Positions 24,170-33,046 of a stretch of DNA of 40,621 nt are shown here, piece after piece. The stretch's first letter is position 1. The number at the start of each line of letters is the position of its first letter. Origin of the DNA: Anaerolineales bacterium (lineage in GTDB: Bacteria; Chloroflexota; Anaerolineae; Anaerolineales; Villigracilaceae). The notes beneath the pieces are model-generated. The model was not told the DNA's origin. It saw only the letters and a program-made list of their open reading frames with translations, and made no database searches. Location of the stretch: positions 1 through 40,621 of the forward strand of contig JACZJB010000028.1 in NCBI GenBank assembly GCA_014860805.1. The letters run 5' to 3'. The translations under genes were made by a program, and so were the position numbers.

Positions 24170-27100
24170 ATGAAATACAGTTCTGGTAAATTCTTTTTTC
24201 TTCTCTTTACTTTAGTCTTGTCCGCCTGCGTTTCCAGCACGCCTAGTGTCGCGCCGGAAACGCAAAACTCTCCAGCCTACACACAAGCCCCCCAACTTGG
24301 TTCCACCAACTTCAATCGTTCCATTCGCTTTGAACATATCAGCCTTGAACAAGGCTTGTCGCAAAGTGTAATCAACGTAATTTTTCAGGACAGCACAGGG
24401 TTTCTTTGGGTCGGCACAGAAGATGGATTGAACCGCTATGACGGTTACAGCTTCAAAGTCTACGAGCCGGAAGACGAAAATGAAGGCAGCCTCAGCAACC
24501 GCTGGATCACATCCATTGTGGAAGACAAAGATGGATTTGTTTGGATCGGCACCCGCCAGGGTGGATTAAACCGCTTCGACCCACGCTCGGGCCTGTTCAC
24601 TGTATTCAAGCATGATCCAGCCAACAAAAATTCGATCAGCAACAACCGCATTAATGCACTTTATGTCAGCGAAAACAACACCCTCTGGGTCGGCACAGAT
24701 TCGGACCTTGACCGATTCGACCGGGTTAGTCAAAACTTTGTCCACTACCTTGGTGATGAAGACGGTCTAAAAAATCCCATCACCACCCTCTTTCAAGACT
24801 CAAACAAGTTACTATGGATCGGCATCCGAGACAATGGTTTGTATCAATTGAACGAAAAAACAAATTCCATTAAGGCTTTTACAACAGGCGATAGCGTCAA
24901 TACCATAAGCGACAACAACATTACCTCGATCACCGAGGATGCGGAAAACAATTTATGGATCGCAACTGAAAACGGGCTGAACCGTTTCAAGTCGAATACC
25001 CAAACATTTGCGCGGTACAAACACCGTCCGGATAACCCGGAAAGCATTTCCAGCAATACCGTAAATCAGTTATATGTGGACCATAACAATGTCCTTTGGG
25101 TGGGAACCAACGAAGGTCTCGACATATATAACTCACAACTCAATCAATTCATTCATTACCGCCACGAGCCGGAAAACCCCGGCAGTGTCAGCAACAACCT
25201 CATCTTATCCATCTTTGAAGACCGCGGCAGCGTCATGTGGATCGGCACGAACGGCGGCGGCTTGAACAAGTACAACCGCAAACAGGATGAGTTCGCTTAT
25301 TATCGGGGAGATATCTCCAACCCAAAAAGTCTAAGTGGAAATTTGATCTCTGCTATTTTTGTCGCTCCCAACAGCACAGTGTGGATCGGCACGCTGGACA
25401 GCGGACTCAACCGCTTCAGCCCGGCTACAGGAAATTTCGATCAATATCATCACGATCCATTAATCCCAAACAGCCTGAGCAGCGACCAAATCTACTCCAT
25501 CCTGGTCGATCGGCATGGCTCCTTATGGGTGGGGACGGCAAAAGGACTCGATCTTTTCGATCCCAACACAGGCACATCGCGCCGCTTCGAACCGCAGCAA
25601 GACGGCAACAGCCTTTCGGGACTGCCCGTTTATACAATTTATGAAGATCGCAAAGGAAACATCTGGCTTGGTACCAGCGAAGGCCTCGATCAATTCAACC
25701 CTGCCACTGAAACTTTCATCAACTTCAACCATGATCCTTACGATCCAAACAGCCTGAGCGACTCTCAAGTGGTAGCGATAAAAGAAGATTTACAAGGCGA
25801 TCTTTGGGTCGGCACAATGGATGGAGGGTTGAACCGCCTCGAATATAGTACAGGGAATTTTATTCACTATCAAAACCGCCGCGGCGATCCCAAAAGCCTT
25901 GGCAACGACTCAATTCTTTCACTTTATGAAAGCAAAAACGGTACCTTGTGGGTCGGCACTGCAGGCGGCGGGCTGAATCGCTATGATGTAAAAACCGATT
26001 CATTTACCTCTTTCACCGAAAAAGACGGCCTCCCCAATAACGTGATCAACGGGATTCTTGAAGACAAGGAAAACAACTTATGGATCAGTACCAACTACGG
26101 GTTGTCCCGTTTCAATCCCTTTACGAACGAATTTCGCAATTACACCGTCAGTGACGGCTTACAAAGCAACGAATTCAACTCCAATGCGTATGCCATCACC
26201 ACTCGCGGCGAGATGTATTTCGGCGGCATCAACGGCATAAATTTTTTTGACCCGCTGACCATCTCAACAGATACATACGTGCCCCCTATTGTGCTAACCT
26301 CCCTCACTCAAAACGGCGAACCATTGGCCGCTGATACTCAGGTGGAAGCTCTGGAAGAATTTACCCTGCAATGGCCTAATAATTCCTTTGAATTTGAGTT
26401 TGCAGCTCTTTCCTACAGCCAGCCGAACAAGAATCAGTATGCTTATAAATTGGAAAATTTTGACAACAGCTGGAACAATCTCGGTTCAAAACATAACAGC
26501 CTTTACACCAACCTGCCCGGCGGAACATACACCCTGAAACTCCGCGGCTCCAATAGTGACGGTATTTGGAATGAAGTTGGGCGTTCGATTAATATTACCG
26601 TGATCCCTCCACTTTGGGAAACCTGGTGGTTCCGCAGCCTGTCCGTACTAATTCTTGGCACAGCGGTTGCGGCCGGGTATCGCTGGCGAATCACATCCAT
26701 TGAAAGCCGCAACCGCCAGTTGGAAAATCTTGTTCAACGGCGGACATCTGATCTCGAAAAACGAACCCGCGATATCGAAGCCTTATACGAAGCTGATGAA
26801 CGGATCATCCGAAATGTTACGTTGAATCAAGTCTTCCAAACACTCGTGGATGTATCTGTATCTGTGCTGAAAGCAGATCGAAGCGTGGTCTTCGTATGGA
26901 ACGAAGAAAAGAAAAAGATACTGCCGCGCGTTAGCCAGGGATTTAAATCCGAAACCTTGTACGCGCTCAATTTCGAAGACGGGGAAGGCATGATCGGTCA
27001 AGCAATGTCCAGCGGCGAGCCTGTTATTATTTCAGACTTGAAAATCAGCAAACTGCGCGGCGACCTTCAAACTGTCATCCGCAATGAAGGCATTCAATCC

Positions 27101-27877
27101 TACGCCCATTTCCCCATCGTTGTAGATGGCAGGGTCGTCGCCATCTTCAACGTGGCGTATACGCGGCCCAACGCGCTCAATGAGGACTCCATCCGCCTTT
27201 TCACTGCGCTGGCAAATCGTGCATCCCTCGCCATCGCCAATATGGAGTTGTTTGAACAGACCAAAGACCTCGCTGTGATGGAAGAACGCAACCGCCTCGC
27301 ACGTGACCTGCATGACAGCGCCAAACAAAAAGCATTCGCTGCGCTGGCACAGTTGGGGACCGCCAACGGCATCATCAAATCCAAGCCAGATGAAGTTATG
27401 CCCCACCTGAGCGAGGCGGAAACGCTCGTCTATGAGGTCATTCAGGAACTGACCTTCTTGATTCAAGAGATATATCCAATTGCCCTGCAAGAAAAGGGAT
27501 TACCGACCACTCTGCGAGAATATGTTTTCGAGTGGGAAAATCGCAACGACGCAGTGGTCAACCTTACGATCCAGAATGAGCGTTCTCTTCCGCTGGATGT
27601 GGAGCAGGCTGTGTATCGTTTCATTCAAGAAGCGCTTGCTAATGTGTCACGTCATAGCAAGGCGCAGCGGGTGGACATTTCATTGGTTTATAATCCCGAG
27701 TCGCTGCAAGTCGTCATCGCGGATGACGGCCACGGGTTTGACATGAACCAAAAAGCCAAGGGCATGGGGTTCCGTTCGATGCGCGAACGCATCAGCAGTA
27801 TTCGCGGCACCGTTCAAATTCAAAGCGCGCCCGGGCAGGGAACGCGCTTGATCGCACAATTACCTATCAAAGGTTAA
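24170..27877 (+). CDS. Lipidated two-component propeller sensor histidine kinase
   Basis: Encodes 1235 residues. The N-terminus is a lipoprotein signal with C20 in LVLSAC. Fourteen Reg_prop blades can be counted between about residues 75 and 700, each with a LWVGT-x-x-GL-x-RF-type core, enough for two seven-bladed propellers. A Y_Y_Y Ig-like domain (about 725-810) precedes one membrane helix at about 818-838. Inside the cell are a coiled coil, a GAF domain (about 880-1025), a HisKA_3 dimerisation helix with the phospho-acceptor H1048 in RLARDLHDS, and a HATPase_c domain with N box QEALANVSRHS and G box DDGHGFDM. The protein should sense an outer ligand, perhaps a carbohydrate, and phosphorylate the regulator encoded 18 bases downstream. 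It is divergent from the importer operon. Confidence 0.95.
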   Translation: MKYSSGKFFFLLFTLVLSACVSSTPSVAPETQNSPAYTQAPQLGSTNFNRSIRFEHISLEQGLSQSVINVIFQDSTGFLWVGTEDGLNRYDGYSFKVYEPEDENEGSLSNRWITSIVEDKDGFVWIGTRQGGLNRFDPRSGLFTVFKHDPANKNSISNNRINALYVSENNTLWVGTDSDLDRFDRVSQNFVHYLGDEDGLKNPITTLFQDSNKLLWIGIRDNGLYQLNEKTNSIKAFTTGDSVNTISDNNITSITEDAENNLWIATENGLNRFKSNTQTFARYKHRPDNPESISSNTVNQLYVDHNNVLWVGTNEGLDIYNSQLNQFIHYRHEPENPGSVSNNLILSIFEDRGSVMWIGTNGGGLNKYNRKQDEFAYYRGDISNPKSLSGNLISAIFVAPNSTVWIGTLDSGLNRFSPATGNFDQYHHDPLIPNSLSSDQIYSILVDRHGSLWVGTAKGLDLFDPNTGTSRRFEPQQDGNSLSGLPVYTIYEDRKGNIWLGTSEGLDQFNPATETFINFNHDPYDPNSLSDSQVVAIKEDLQGDLWVGTMDGGLNRLEYSTGNFIHYQNRRGDPKSLGNDSILSLYESKNGTLWVGTAGGGLNRYDVKTDSFTSFTEKDGLPNNVINGILEDKENNLWISTNYGLSRFNPFTNEFRNYTVSDGLQSNEFNSNAYAITTRGEMYFGGINGINFFDPLTISTDTYVPPIVLTSLTQNGEPLAADTQVEALEEFTLQWPNNSFEFEFAALSYSQPNKNQYAYKLENFDNSWNNLGSKHNSLYTNLPGGTYTLKLRGSNSDGIWNEVGRSINITVIPPLWETWWFRSLSVLILGTAVAAGYRWRITSIESRNRQLENLVQRRTSDLEKRTRDIEALYEADERIIRNVTLNQVFQTLVDVSVSVLKADRSVVFVWNEEKKKILPRVSQGFKSETLYALNFEDGEGMIGQAMSSGEPVIISDLKISKLRGDLQTVIRNEGIQSYAHFPIVVDGRVVAIFNVAYTRPNALNEDSIRLFTALANRASLAIANMELFEQTKDLAVMEERNRLARDLHDSAKQKAFAALAQLGTANGIIKSKPDEVMPHLSEAETLVYEVIQELTFLIQEIYPIALQEKGLPTTLREYVFEWENRNDAVVNLTIQNERSLPLDVEQAVYRFIQEALANVSRHSKAQRVDISLVYNPESLQVVIADDGHGFDMNQKAKGMGFRSMRERISSIRGTVQIQSAPGQGTRLIAQLPIKG

Positions 27878-27895
27878 TCGCAGGAGAATTAAATT

Positions 27896-28567
27896 ATGAA
27901 ACATCATCGTACAAGCATATTGATCGCAGACGACCACGAAGTTGTGAGGAATGGGATACGCGCCTATCTCGAGACGATCCCTGATTTCCAGGTGGTTGGA
28001 GAATCGGCTTCGGGAGAAGAGACTCTAAGCATGGTCTCGGAGCTAATCCCTGATATTGTTTTGCTGGATTTGATCATGCCGGGCATGGATGGCATCGAAA
28101 CCACCCGGCGGGTAAAACAGGTCAGCCCGCGTTCACAGGTGGTGGTACTCACCTCTTACCACGAAGATGTACATATTTTTCCGGCCCTCAAAGCAGGCGC
28201 AATTTCCTATATCCTCAAAGATATGAAAATGGAAAAGTTGGTGGAAGTCCTTCACCGCGCTGTTCAAGGGGAGGTGACACTGCACCCGCGAGTCGCTGCC
28301 AGGGTTCTGCAAAACATCCGCGGCGAAAACAGCGGTGAACAGCCGTTGTTCACCGAATTAACAGACCGTGAAACGGATGTTTTGAAATTGATCGCGGCGG
28401 GGTTAACCAACAGCCAGATCGCTGAAAAGCTTGTCATTAGTGAAAATACAGTAAAGGGACATGTCAGCAATATCCTCAGCAAACTTCACCTGGCAGATCG
28501 TACACAGGTGGCGGTCTATGCGTGGCAGCAAGGGATTGTCAACAGGAACAACACGACAAAAGAATAG
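27896..28567 (+). CDS. LuxR/NarL-type response regulator
   Basis: Encodes 223 residues. The receiver domain (about 6-122) has the acidic pair D12-D13, phospho-acceptor D58 in IVLLDLIMPGMDG, the conserved Thr in VVLTSY and Lys in ILKDM. The C-terminal helix-turn-helix (about 150-212) is ELTDRETDVLKLIAAG followed by SENTVKGHVSNILSKL. AGGAG precedes the start. It is the cognate partner of the upstream HisKA_3 kinase: same operon and the usual family pairing. Likely targets are its own promoter and the divergent importer; the inverted repeat at 24125-24160 is a candidate site. Confidence 0.95.
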   Translation: MKHHRTSILIADDHEVVRNGIRAYLETIPDFQVVGESASGEETLSMVSELIPDIVLLDLIMPGMDGIETTRRVKQVSPRSQVVVLTSYHEDVHIFPALKAGAISYILKDMKMEKLVEVLHRAVQGEVTLHPRVAARVLQNIRGENSGEQPLFTELTDRETDVLKLIAAGLTNSQIAEKLVISENTVKGHVSNILSKLHLADRTQVAVYAWQQGIVNRNNTTKE

Positions 28568-28581
28568 CAGTACGTTTAAAC

Positions 28582-28618
28582 AAAAAGGACACTGTCCCTG
28601 AGGGACAGTGTCCTTTTT
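28582..28618. terminator. Bidirectional terminator between convergent genes
   Basis: Seventeen-base arms (28582-28598, 28602-28618) are perfectly complementary, with A5 at the left end and T5 at the right end. It can stop both the response regulator transcript and the leftward thioredoxin-like gene ending at 28635. Confidence 0.93.
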
Positions 28619-28634
28619 GATGCGTTATCTAACT

Positions 28635-29384
28635 TTATTGACCCATTTCTGCAAGGGCTGCTTCGATCTGCTGTTGGAAAACATCAATCGACTGCGCGCC
28701 TTCAATCAGTGCGGTTTTTTCCTCGCCATTGACAGTATATGTCAAAATAAACGAAGGAGTGGCCGTAATACCGGCAGCAACGCCGTTTTTCATATCTTCT
28801 TGGATCAAGTCCTTATACTTGCTCGCGTCAAAACATGCATTGAATTCATCCATGTTCAAATCAAGCTTTTCCGCAAAGGCGACCAAGCGGCGGTCTGAAT
28901 ATGCGCCGACATTCTCACCCGTTTGATTGGCGAAAATGATATCGTGCATTTCCCAGAACTTTCCCTGATCTCCAGCACAATAAGCAGCTTCGGCTGCCTG
29001 CCCGGATTCTGTTCCAATGAAATCGCCGAAAGAGTTGTACACAAAATATACGGTCCCAGTAGCGACATATTTTTCGATCAAAGCCTCCTCTGTATTTTCA
29101 AAGAAAATACGGCAGAAAGGGCATTGGAAATCAGAATATTCATCGATTCGTATGGGGGCGTTTGGATCTCCAACGGCATTGAAATCCACAGACGGACGGA
29201 CGATCTCCGGCGCAGAGAATACTTCGCCAACCGGCTTGAGATTGGGGTATATGAAAAGAAACGCCACAAAAAGGGCGCCAATGGTGATCAGGCCAATTCC
29301 CAGAAGGCGCGATCTCTGTTCTTTACGCCTTAATTGTTCCTTGCGGGCCTGACGCTTACTCATCTCTTTATCCTTGTTACTCAT
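28635..29384 (-). CDS. Membrane-anchored DsbA-family thioredoxin-like protein
   Basis: Encodes 249 residues. A basic N-terminus (KRQARKEQLRRKEQR) precedes one membrane anchor at about 27-46, placing the rest outside the cytoplasm. The Thioredoxin_4/DsbA fold has the redox motif CPFC at C88-C91 and the cis-proline in TATPSF. Two more cysteines (in AAYCAG and NACFD) lie in the helical insertion and might form a second disulfide. It probably forms or isomerises disulfides in exported proteins; no VKOR or DsbB partner lies nearby. AGGAG precedes the start. It is transcribed separately from the lipase operon. Confidence 0.93.
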   Translation of the reverse strand: MSNKDKEMSKRQARKEQLRRKEQRSRLLGIGLITIGALFVAFLFIYPNLKPVGEVFSAPEIVRPSVDFNAVGDPNAPIRIDEYSDFQCPFCRIFFENTEEALIEKYVATGTVYFVYNSFGDFIGTESGQAAEAAYCAGDQGKFWEMHDIIFANQTGENVGAYSDRRLVAFAEKLDLNMDEFNACFDASKYKDLIQEDMKNGVAAGITATPSFILTYTVNGEEKTALIEGAQSIDVFQQQIEAALAEMGQ

Positions 29385-29470
29385 GCTAACTCCTGTATAT
29401 AAGGTGATTGACCGAAGATTGTCCCATGTGAAAATGGTTTTGTCCAGTAAAGGGTTAATATGTTCTTAAT

Positions 29471-30310
29471 TTATTCACGCAAACGGGCATCCATCCACAG
29501 GGTAATAGCTTTGAGCACTTCAGCCTGCTCCGGTTCATTGTGGAGTTCATGATAGCAGCCTTCCCACAACATCAAAGTGCATTTTCCCTGCAACGGGGCG
29601 GCAAATTCCGTGCTGCTGGACGGGAATGCAATCATATCTGCCTTGCCATGCATCAGCAACAAGGGCAGGGGAAATTCACCTGCGTGCATCAACGTCCATT
29701 TCGTAACACCCAGCATGACCTTCCCAAAGCCAAGTGAAACTTTATCGTGTACCAGCGGATCTTTCTGATAGGCGTCCACCACTTCCTTATTATGAGATAT
29801 TGCAGTGGCATCTAGTCCACTGGCAATGGTAGTTCGAGGCATTAATGCTCCCAGCACTTTTGCAGCCCAAACCTTTACAGGCTGTTTTTCAAGAGCAGTA
29901 TGCAGTCCCGAACTGGTTGCAATAACACCTTTCACATTCGGTTTGCGGAGCAGGCCGTAGTGCAAAACCTGAATGCCGCCAAGGCTGTGACCGTATAAAA
30001 AGAGCGGCAAGCCCGGGTAGCGTAAACGCGCCTGCTCAAACATCACATCAATGTCCTGCATAAAATCTTCAATGGACGAGATATGTCCGCGCAGACCGGC
30101 AGAACGCCCATGTCCGCGCAAGTCGTATGTGAACAGGATAAATCCTTCCTTTCCAAGTGCTTCAGCAACATGGGTATATCGAGAACTGTGTTCACCCAAA
30201 CCATGTACCAGACAAACAATGGCTTTTGGCACGATGGCGGATGGTTCCCAGGCTTGTGCAAAAATATCCAAGCCGTCACGGGTCTTCCAACTTAATTCCT
30301 GGTGTGTCAT
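29471..30310 (-). CDS. Alpha/beta hydrolase, monoacylglycerol lipase-like
   Basis: Encodes 279 residues from the ATG at 30310, preceded by GGAGG seven bases upstream; a longer reading frame to 30397 overlaps the neighbouring gene and was rejected. The oxyanion motif HGLGEHS is at 36-42, the nucleophile S109 in GHSLGG, the acid D225 in HGKADMIAF, and the catalytic histidine H254 in GCYHELHNEP. These and the length fit the Hydrolase_4 group (monoglyceride lipase/lysophospholipase), which cleaves acyl chains from glycerol esters. There is no signal peptide, so it is cytoplasmic. The gene follows the V4R gene by a single base and ends its operon. Confidence 0.92.
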   Translation of the reverse strand: MTHQELSWKTRDGLDIFAQAWEPSAIVPKAIVCLVHGLGEHSSRYTHVAEALGKEGFILFTYDLRGHGRSAGLRGHISSIEDFMQDIDVMFEQARLRYPGLPLFLYGHSLGGIQVLHYGLLRKPNVKGVIATSSGLHTALEKQPVKVWAAKVLGALMPRTTIASGLDATAISHNKEVVDAYQKDPLVHDKVSLGFGKVMLGVTKWTLMHAGEFPLPLLLMHGKADMIAFPSSSTEFAAPLQGKCTLMLWEGCYHELHNEPEQAEVLKAITLWMDARLRE

Positions 30311-30311
30311 T

Positions 30312-30917
30312 TCACCCTCCAATGGTGATTTTGAATTCGCATTGTTGAGCGCCCGTCGCATGGCAGGCGCGTTCTTCGATATCATGCTCCATCCCATCCG
30401 CCCAGTACAGGCACTCGCGTATCAAGCCGAAGGTCACAAAACAAATCGGGGTATCATCAGATTGATTCAAGGTGGCGGGGGATGTTTGGTCAACTAGGAG
30501 CAGGTCAAGGTCCAAAGTATGAACCGTTATTCTTCCATTCGCTGCATTTAGGATGCGCGCAAGTAATTCAAGCGCGGGCTTGCGTCGCATGGATTTTGGA
30601 AGTCCTTGAATCAAAGCAGCCTGCGCTTTGGTGCCGATGGGAGCATCATTCAGCAGGCGTTCCCAAAGTTTTGTTCCGATACGCATTAAGATCCCGCGCG
30701 CGCCGCGCCCGTAATAAACACGAATGGCTGCCTGCAAGGTCGAATATGATTGTGCAATACGCTCTTCGTCTAATGCTAAAAAGTTTTCTGAATGTGCCCA
30801 TTCTTGCGGCAGCCCTGCTTTTGAAAGCACGGCAGTAATCGTCTCATGGCCAATCTCTGTTGACAGGGTTTCAACAAATTTTTTCATGATGTGCGAAGGG
30901 AAAGCAATTCGGCTCAT
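30312..30917 (-). CDS. V4R-domain protein (small-ligand sensor or adaptor)
   Basis: Encodes 201 residues. The C-terminal part (about 140-200) has the hallmarks of the V4R fold: a helix with FGLIRECLYWADG, then HDIEERACHATGAQQCEFKI, where V4R proteins carry conserved cysteine-containing strands. The N-terminal part is helical (MKKFVETLSTEIG...) and resembles the helical start of related HNOB/V4R sensors. V4R domains bind small hydrophobic or aromatic ligands or act in chlorophyll-precursor reduction; here no photosynthesis gene is present, so a regulatory role is more likely. Its start overlaps the acetyltransferase stop by four bases, and it is followed one base later by the lipase. The ligand is unknown. 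Confidence 0.75.
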   Translation of the reverse strand: MSRIAFPSHIMKKFVETLSTEIGHETITAVLSKAGLPQEWAHSENFLALDEERIAQSYSTLQAAIRVYYGRGARGILMRIGTKLWERLLNDAPIGTKAQAALIQGLPKSMRRKPALELLARILNAANGRITVHTLDLDLLLVDQTSPATLNQSDDTPICFVTFGLIRECLYWADGMEHDIEERACHATGAQQCEFKITIGG

Positions 30918-31777
30918 GAGATACCATTTGGATAAACGAGCACGGGAAAATATTCCCCTGTGCGAACAAATCCGATCTTCTGATAAAGTGAAAGGGAGGC
31001 ATCATTATCCGACTGTGTGTTGACGGAAAGTTTACCTATTCGATTTTCGATAAGATATTGAGTAAGATCATCCACCAGAGATCTGCCAATTCCCCTGCCC
31101 TGCGCTTCAGGCCGCACCCCAAGCCTGGCAAGGTGTGCCCCAAACGGATTCCCCGTACTGATCTGATATCCGACCAAGCCTGAATCATCTTCCGCAACGG
31201 TTGCGTAAAGGGCCTGTGCATGTGCCCGTTCAATGGACTCGTAGGTGTTATGCCAAAACTCGCCAAATGCAGCCAGGTCCAACTTTGTTACGACAGGCAA
31301 ATCCGCCGCCTGCATGGAACGGATTTGCACCCCCGGCGGCAATGCCAAATGGGGGGCATTCTTAACATCCAATTGCAGTAATACAATGTCCTGCCTTAAT
31401 TCAAATCCGCTGGAAATTAATATATTTTGAAACCACTGTTTGGTCACAATCGCTGTCACTTGAACTTTTGGATCAGCGCGCAGAATTTCATTCCTGGCCG
31501 TTTCCCAAAGGACAGACCAGGTTTCAAAACCGGATAAATTCTGATGATAAGAAAATAGCCTGATCCAGGCTATTTGGCGCGGGTCTTCGGGACAAGCCAG
31601 GGCGGCGGCGATGCGTCCGTTATCCTCCAGCACCCAATAATTTCGCGAACCAATCCATTCCAGCGCAGAACGCCAATCCAAATGACGATGAGTGTTGGCT
31701 TCATAAAAAATGAGGTTCGCAATCTGATTGTGATCCTCAATGACCGCGCGCCGAACCTTTAAATTGAGGTTGATCAT
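30914..31777 (-). CDS. GNAT-family acetyltransferase, tandem domain
   Basis: Encodes 287 residues. The C-terminal GNAT domain (about 148-287) has the acetyl-CoA motif RPEAQGRGIGRSLVDDL and the final strand with SLYQKIGFVRTGEYFPVLVYP. The N-terminal half (about 7-140) has the same overall pattern of strands and helices but no clear acetyl-CoA loop, so it looks like a degenerate second copy. The acceptor is unknown. It overlaps its neighbours by four bases on both sides, so it is translated in step with the TPR and V4R genes. Confidence 0.88.
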   Translation of the reverse strand: MINLNLKVRRAVIEDHNQIANLIFYEANTHRHLDWRSALEWIGSRNYWVLEDNGRIAAALACPEDPRQIAWIRLFSYHQNLSGFETWSVLWETARNEILRADPKVQVTAIVTKQWFQNILISSGFELRQDIVLLQLDVKNAPHLALPPGVQIRSMQAADLPVVTKLDLAAFGEFWHNTYESIERAHAQALYATVAEDDSGLVGYQISTGNPFGAHLARLGVRPEAQGRGIGRSLVDDLTQYLIENRIGKLSVNTQSDNDASLSLYQKIGFVRTGEYFPVLVYPNGIS

Positions 31778-32295
31778 TTGATAAAACGAAGGAAGAATCT
31801 CAAAATGCGTTCAAAAAATCCAGGGGTTTTTTTGGCATCCAGCGATCCCATCATCTTAAATGCAGATTCTGTGACCTTGCCTGTTTTTAGTTTAATTGCA
31901 GCAGCAGATTTCATTACCATGGCACGCATGTCGCCTTCATCAACCTGCCTGAACAACTCGGCAGAACGCTCATACGCATCTATGGCTTCATCGTAACGGT
32001 TAAGACCTTCCAGCGCAGCGGCAATATTCCCCAGTGCCATTGCCTGTCGCTTGACATCCTTTGCCTCTTCAAACGTTTTCTCGGTTCCCAAAACAGCGGT
32101 CAGCGATTCCTGCGGCTTTCCCGCCTGTAACAGGGCAACACTAACATTGTTCATCATTTCAGCAGCCATCAGCCCCGCACGTCCAAGGCTGTATCCTTCG
32201 GCTGCCTGTTGGAACAATTCGGCAGCTTCATCAAATCTTTTATCAGCAAAAGCGCGCTTGCCTTGCGCTTCGAGTTGAGCAGGTTCATTCGTCAT
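31774..32295 (-). CDS. Small TPR protein
   Basis: Encodes 173 residues with three to four TPR units at about 5-130 (GKRAFADKRFDEAAELFQQAAEGY, MNNVSVALLQAGKPQESL, ALGNIAAALEGLNRYDEAIDAYERSAELF) and a basic, Phe-rich tail (FFERILRFFLRFIK) that could lie on the membrane. A binding partner, not an enzyme. It lies 31 bases after the XRE gene and is coupled to the acetyltransferase gene by a four-base overlap. Confidence 0.83.
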   Translation of the reverse strand: MTNEPAQLEAQGKRAFADKRFDEAAELFQQAAEGYSLGRAGLMAAEMMNNVSVALLQAGKPQESLTAVLGTEKTFEEAKDVKRQAMALGNIAAALEGLNRYDEAIDAYERSAELFRQVDEGDMRAMVMKSAAAIKLKTGKVTESAFKMMGSLDAKKTPGFFERILRFFLRFIK

Positions 32296-32326
32296 GGCAG
32301 TACCGTTGTGATTCTAGGGTGAATTT

Positions 32327-33001
32327 CTAAAGAGTGATATCGAGCAGACCTTCTGCAACGGAACGTAATTTTTCCCTTGAAAGGTCGCTTAGTTTCATTG
32401 CCAGTTCTATGTAGGGACGATTTACAGGCTGACAGACAAAGTTTTGCATCTCGGCAGATAGCTCAAGGAACTTCTGCATGGCGCGCTGGTTATTCAACCA
32501 TTGTCCCACCGGCCCGCTTTGGTCGAAGAACGTCTCAATGCGGCTGCCCATCACAGAAAGGATACTTTCAAGCTCGGGCACTGTGATAGCCCGCTCACCC
32601 AATTCATAGGACTTCAATTTCGATTGTGAAATTCCAGTCTCGGTTGAAATATGACGAATGGACATGTTCGCATTCGTGCGCTCCTGTCGCAGCAAGGCAC
32701 CTATCATGCGCTGGCGCAGCGCGATCAAACGCGTCATATCCACGGTTTCCATCGCAGAGGATGCATCCGATTTCGTCTCATTGCCCCAGAAATGCGAAAT
32801 CGGCAGTTTCAGAAAATAAACCAAAGTCTCAAGTTCAGGCAGGGACGGAGCGCGGCGTCCTTCTTCGTACGCGCGAAATAAACCGGGCTTGATGCCAATC
32901 GCATCTGCGCATTCCTTGACGCTGCGTCGTTCCGCCATGCGGGCATCGCGAATCAACAAACCAAGTTTCTTTTCTCGTATGGTGATCTGGGCATTATTCA
33001 T
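32327..33001 (-). CDS. XRE-type regulator with two helix-turn-helix domains
   Basis: Encodes 224 residues. The first HTH is at about 12-70 (SVKECADAIGIKPGLFRAYEEGRRAPSLPELETL) and the second at about 95-155 (SIRHISTETGISQSKLKSYELGERAITVPELESI); both have the XRE recognition helix pattern. The C-terminal helices (160-224) may dimerise. With two DNA-binding units in one chain it may read two half-sites without dimerising. It begins an operon from the -10 box at 33031-33036 and is preceded by GAGG; self-regulation is likely but no operator could be fixed. Confidence 0.87.
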   Translation of the reverse strand: MNNAQITIREKKLGLLIRDARMAERRSVKECADAIGIKPGLFRAYEEGRRAPSLPELETLVYFLKLPISHFWGNETKSDASSAMETVDMTRLIALRQRMIGALLRQERTNANMSIRHISTETGISQSKLKSYELGERAITVPELESILSVMGSRIETFFDQSGPVGQWLNNQRAMQKFLELSAEMQNFVCQPVNRPYIELAMKLSDLSREKLRSVAEGLLDITL

Positions 33002-33030
33002 AAATTCCTCGTGGATGTTTAGATGACTAG

Positions 33031-33036
33031 ATTATA
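33031..33036 (-). promoter_or_regulatory. -10 box of the XRE-TPR-GNAT-V4R-lipase operon
   Basis: TATAAT read leftward, 29 bases before the XRE start, in the 45-base gap after cpaF. No clear -35 box. Confidence 0.45.
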
Positions 33037-33046
33037 GCAGAGTGTT

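Noticed and set aside
30311-30397. N-terminal extension of the lipase
   Set aside because: It overlaps the 3' end of the V4R gene and lacks a ribosome site; the inner ATG has GGAGG at the right distance and the protein then starts as in the family.
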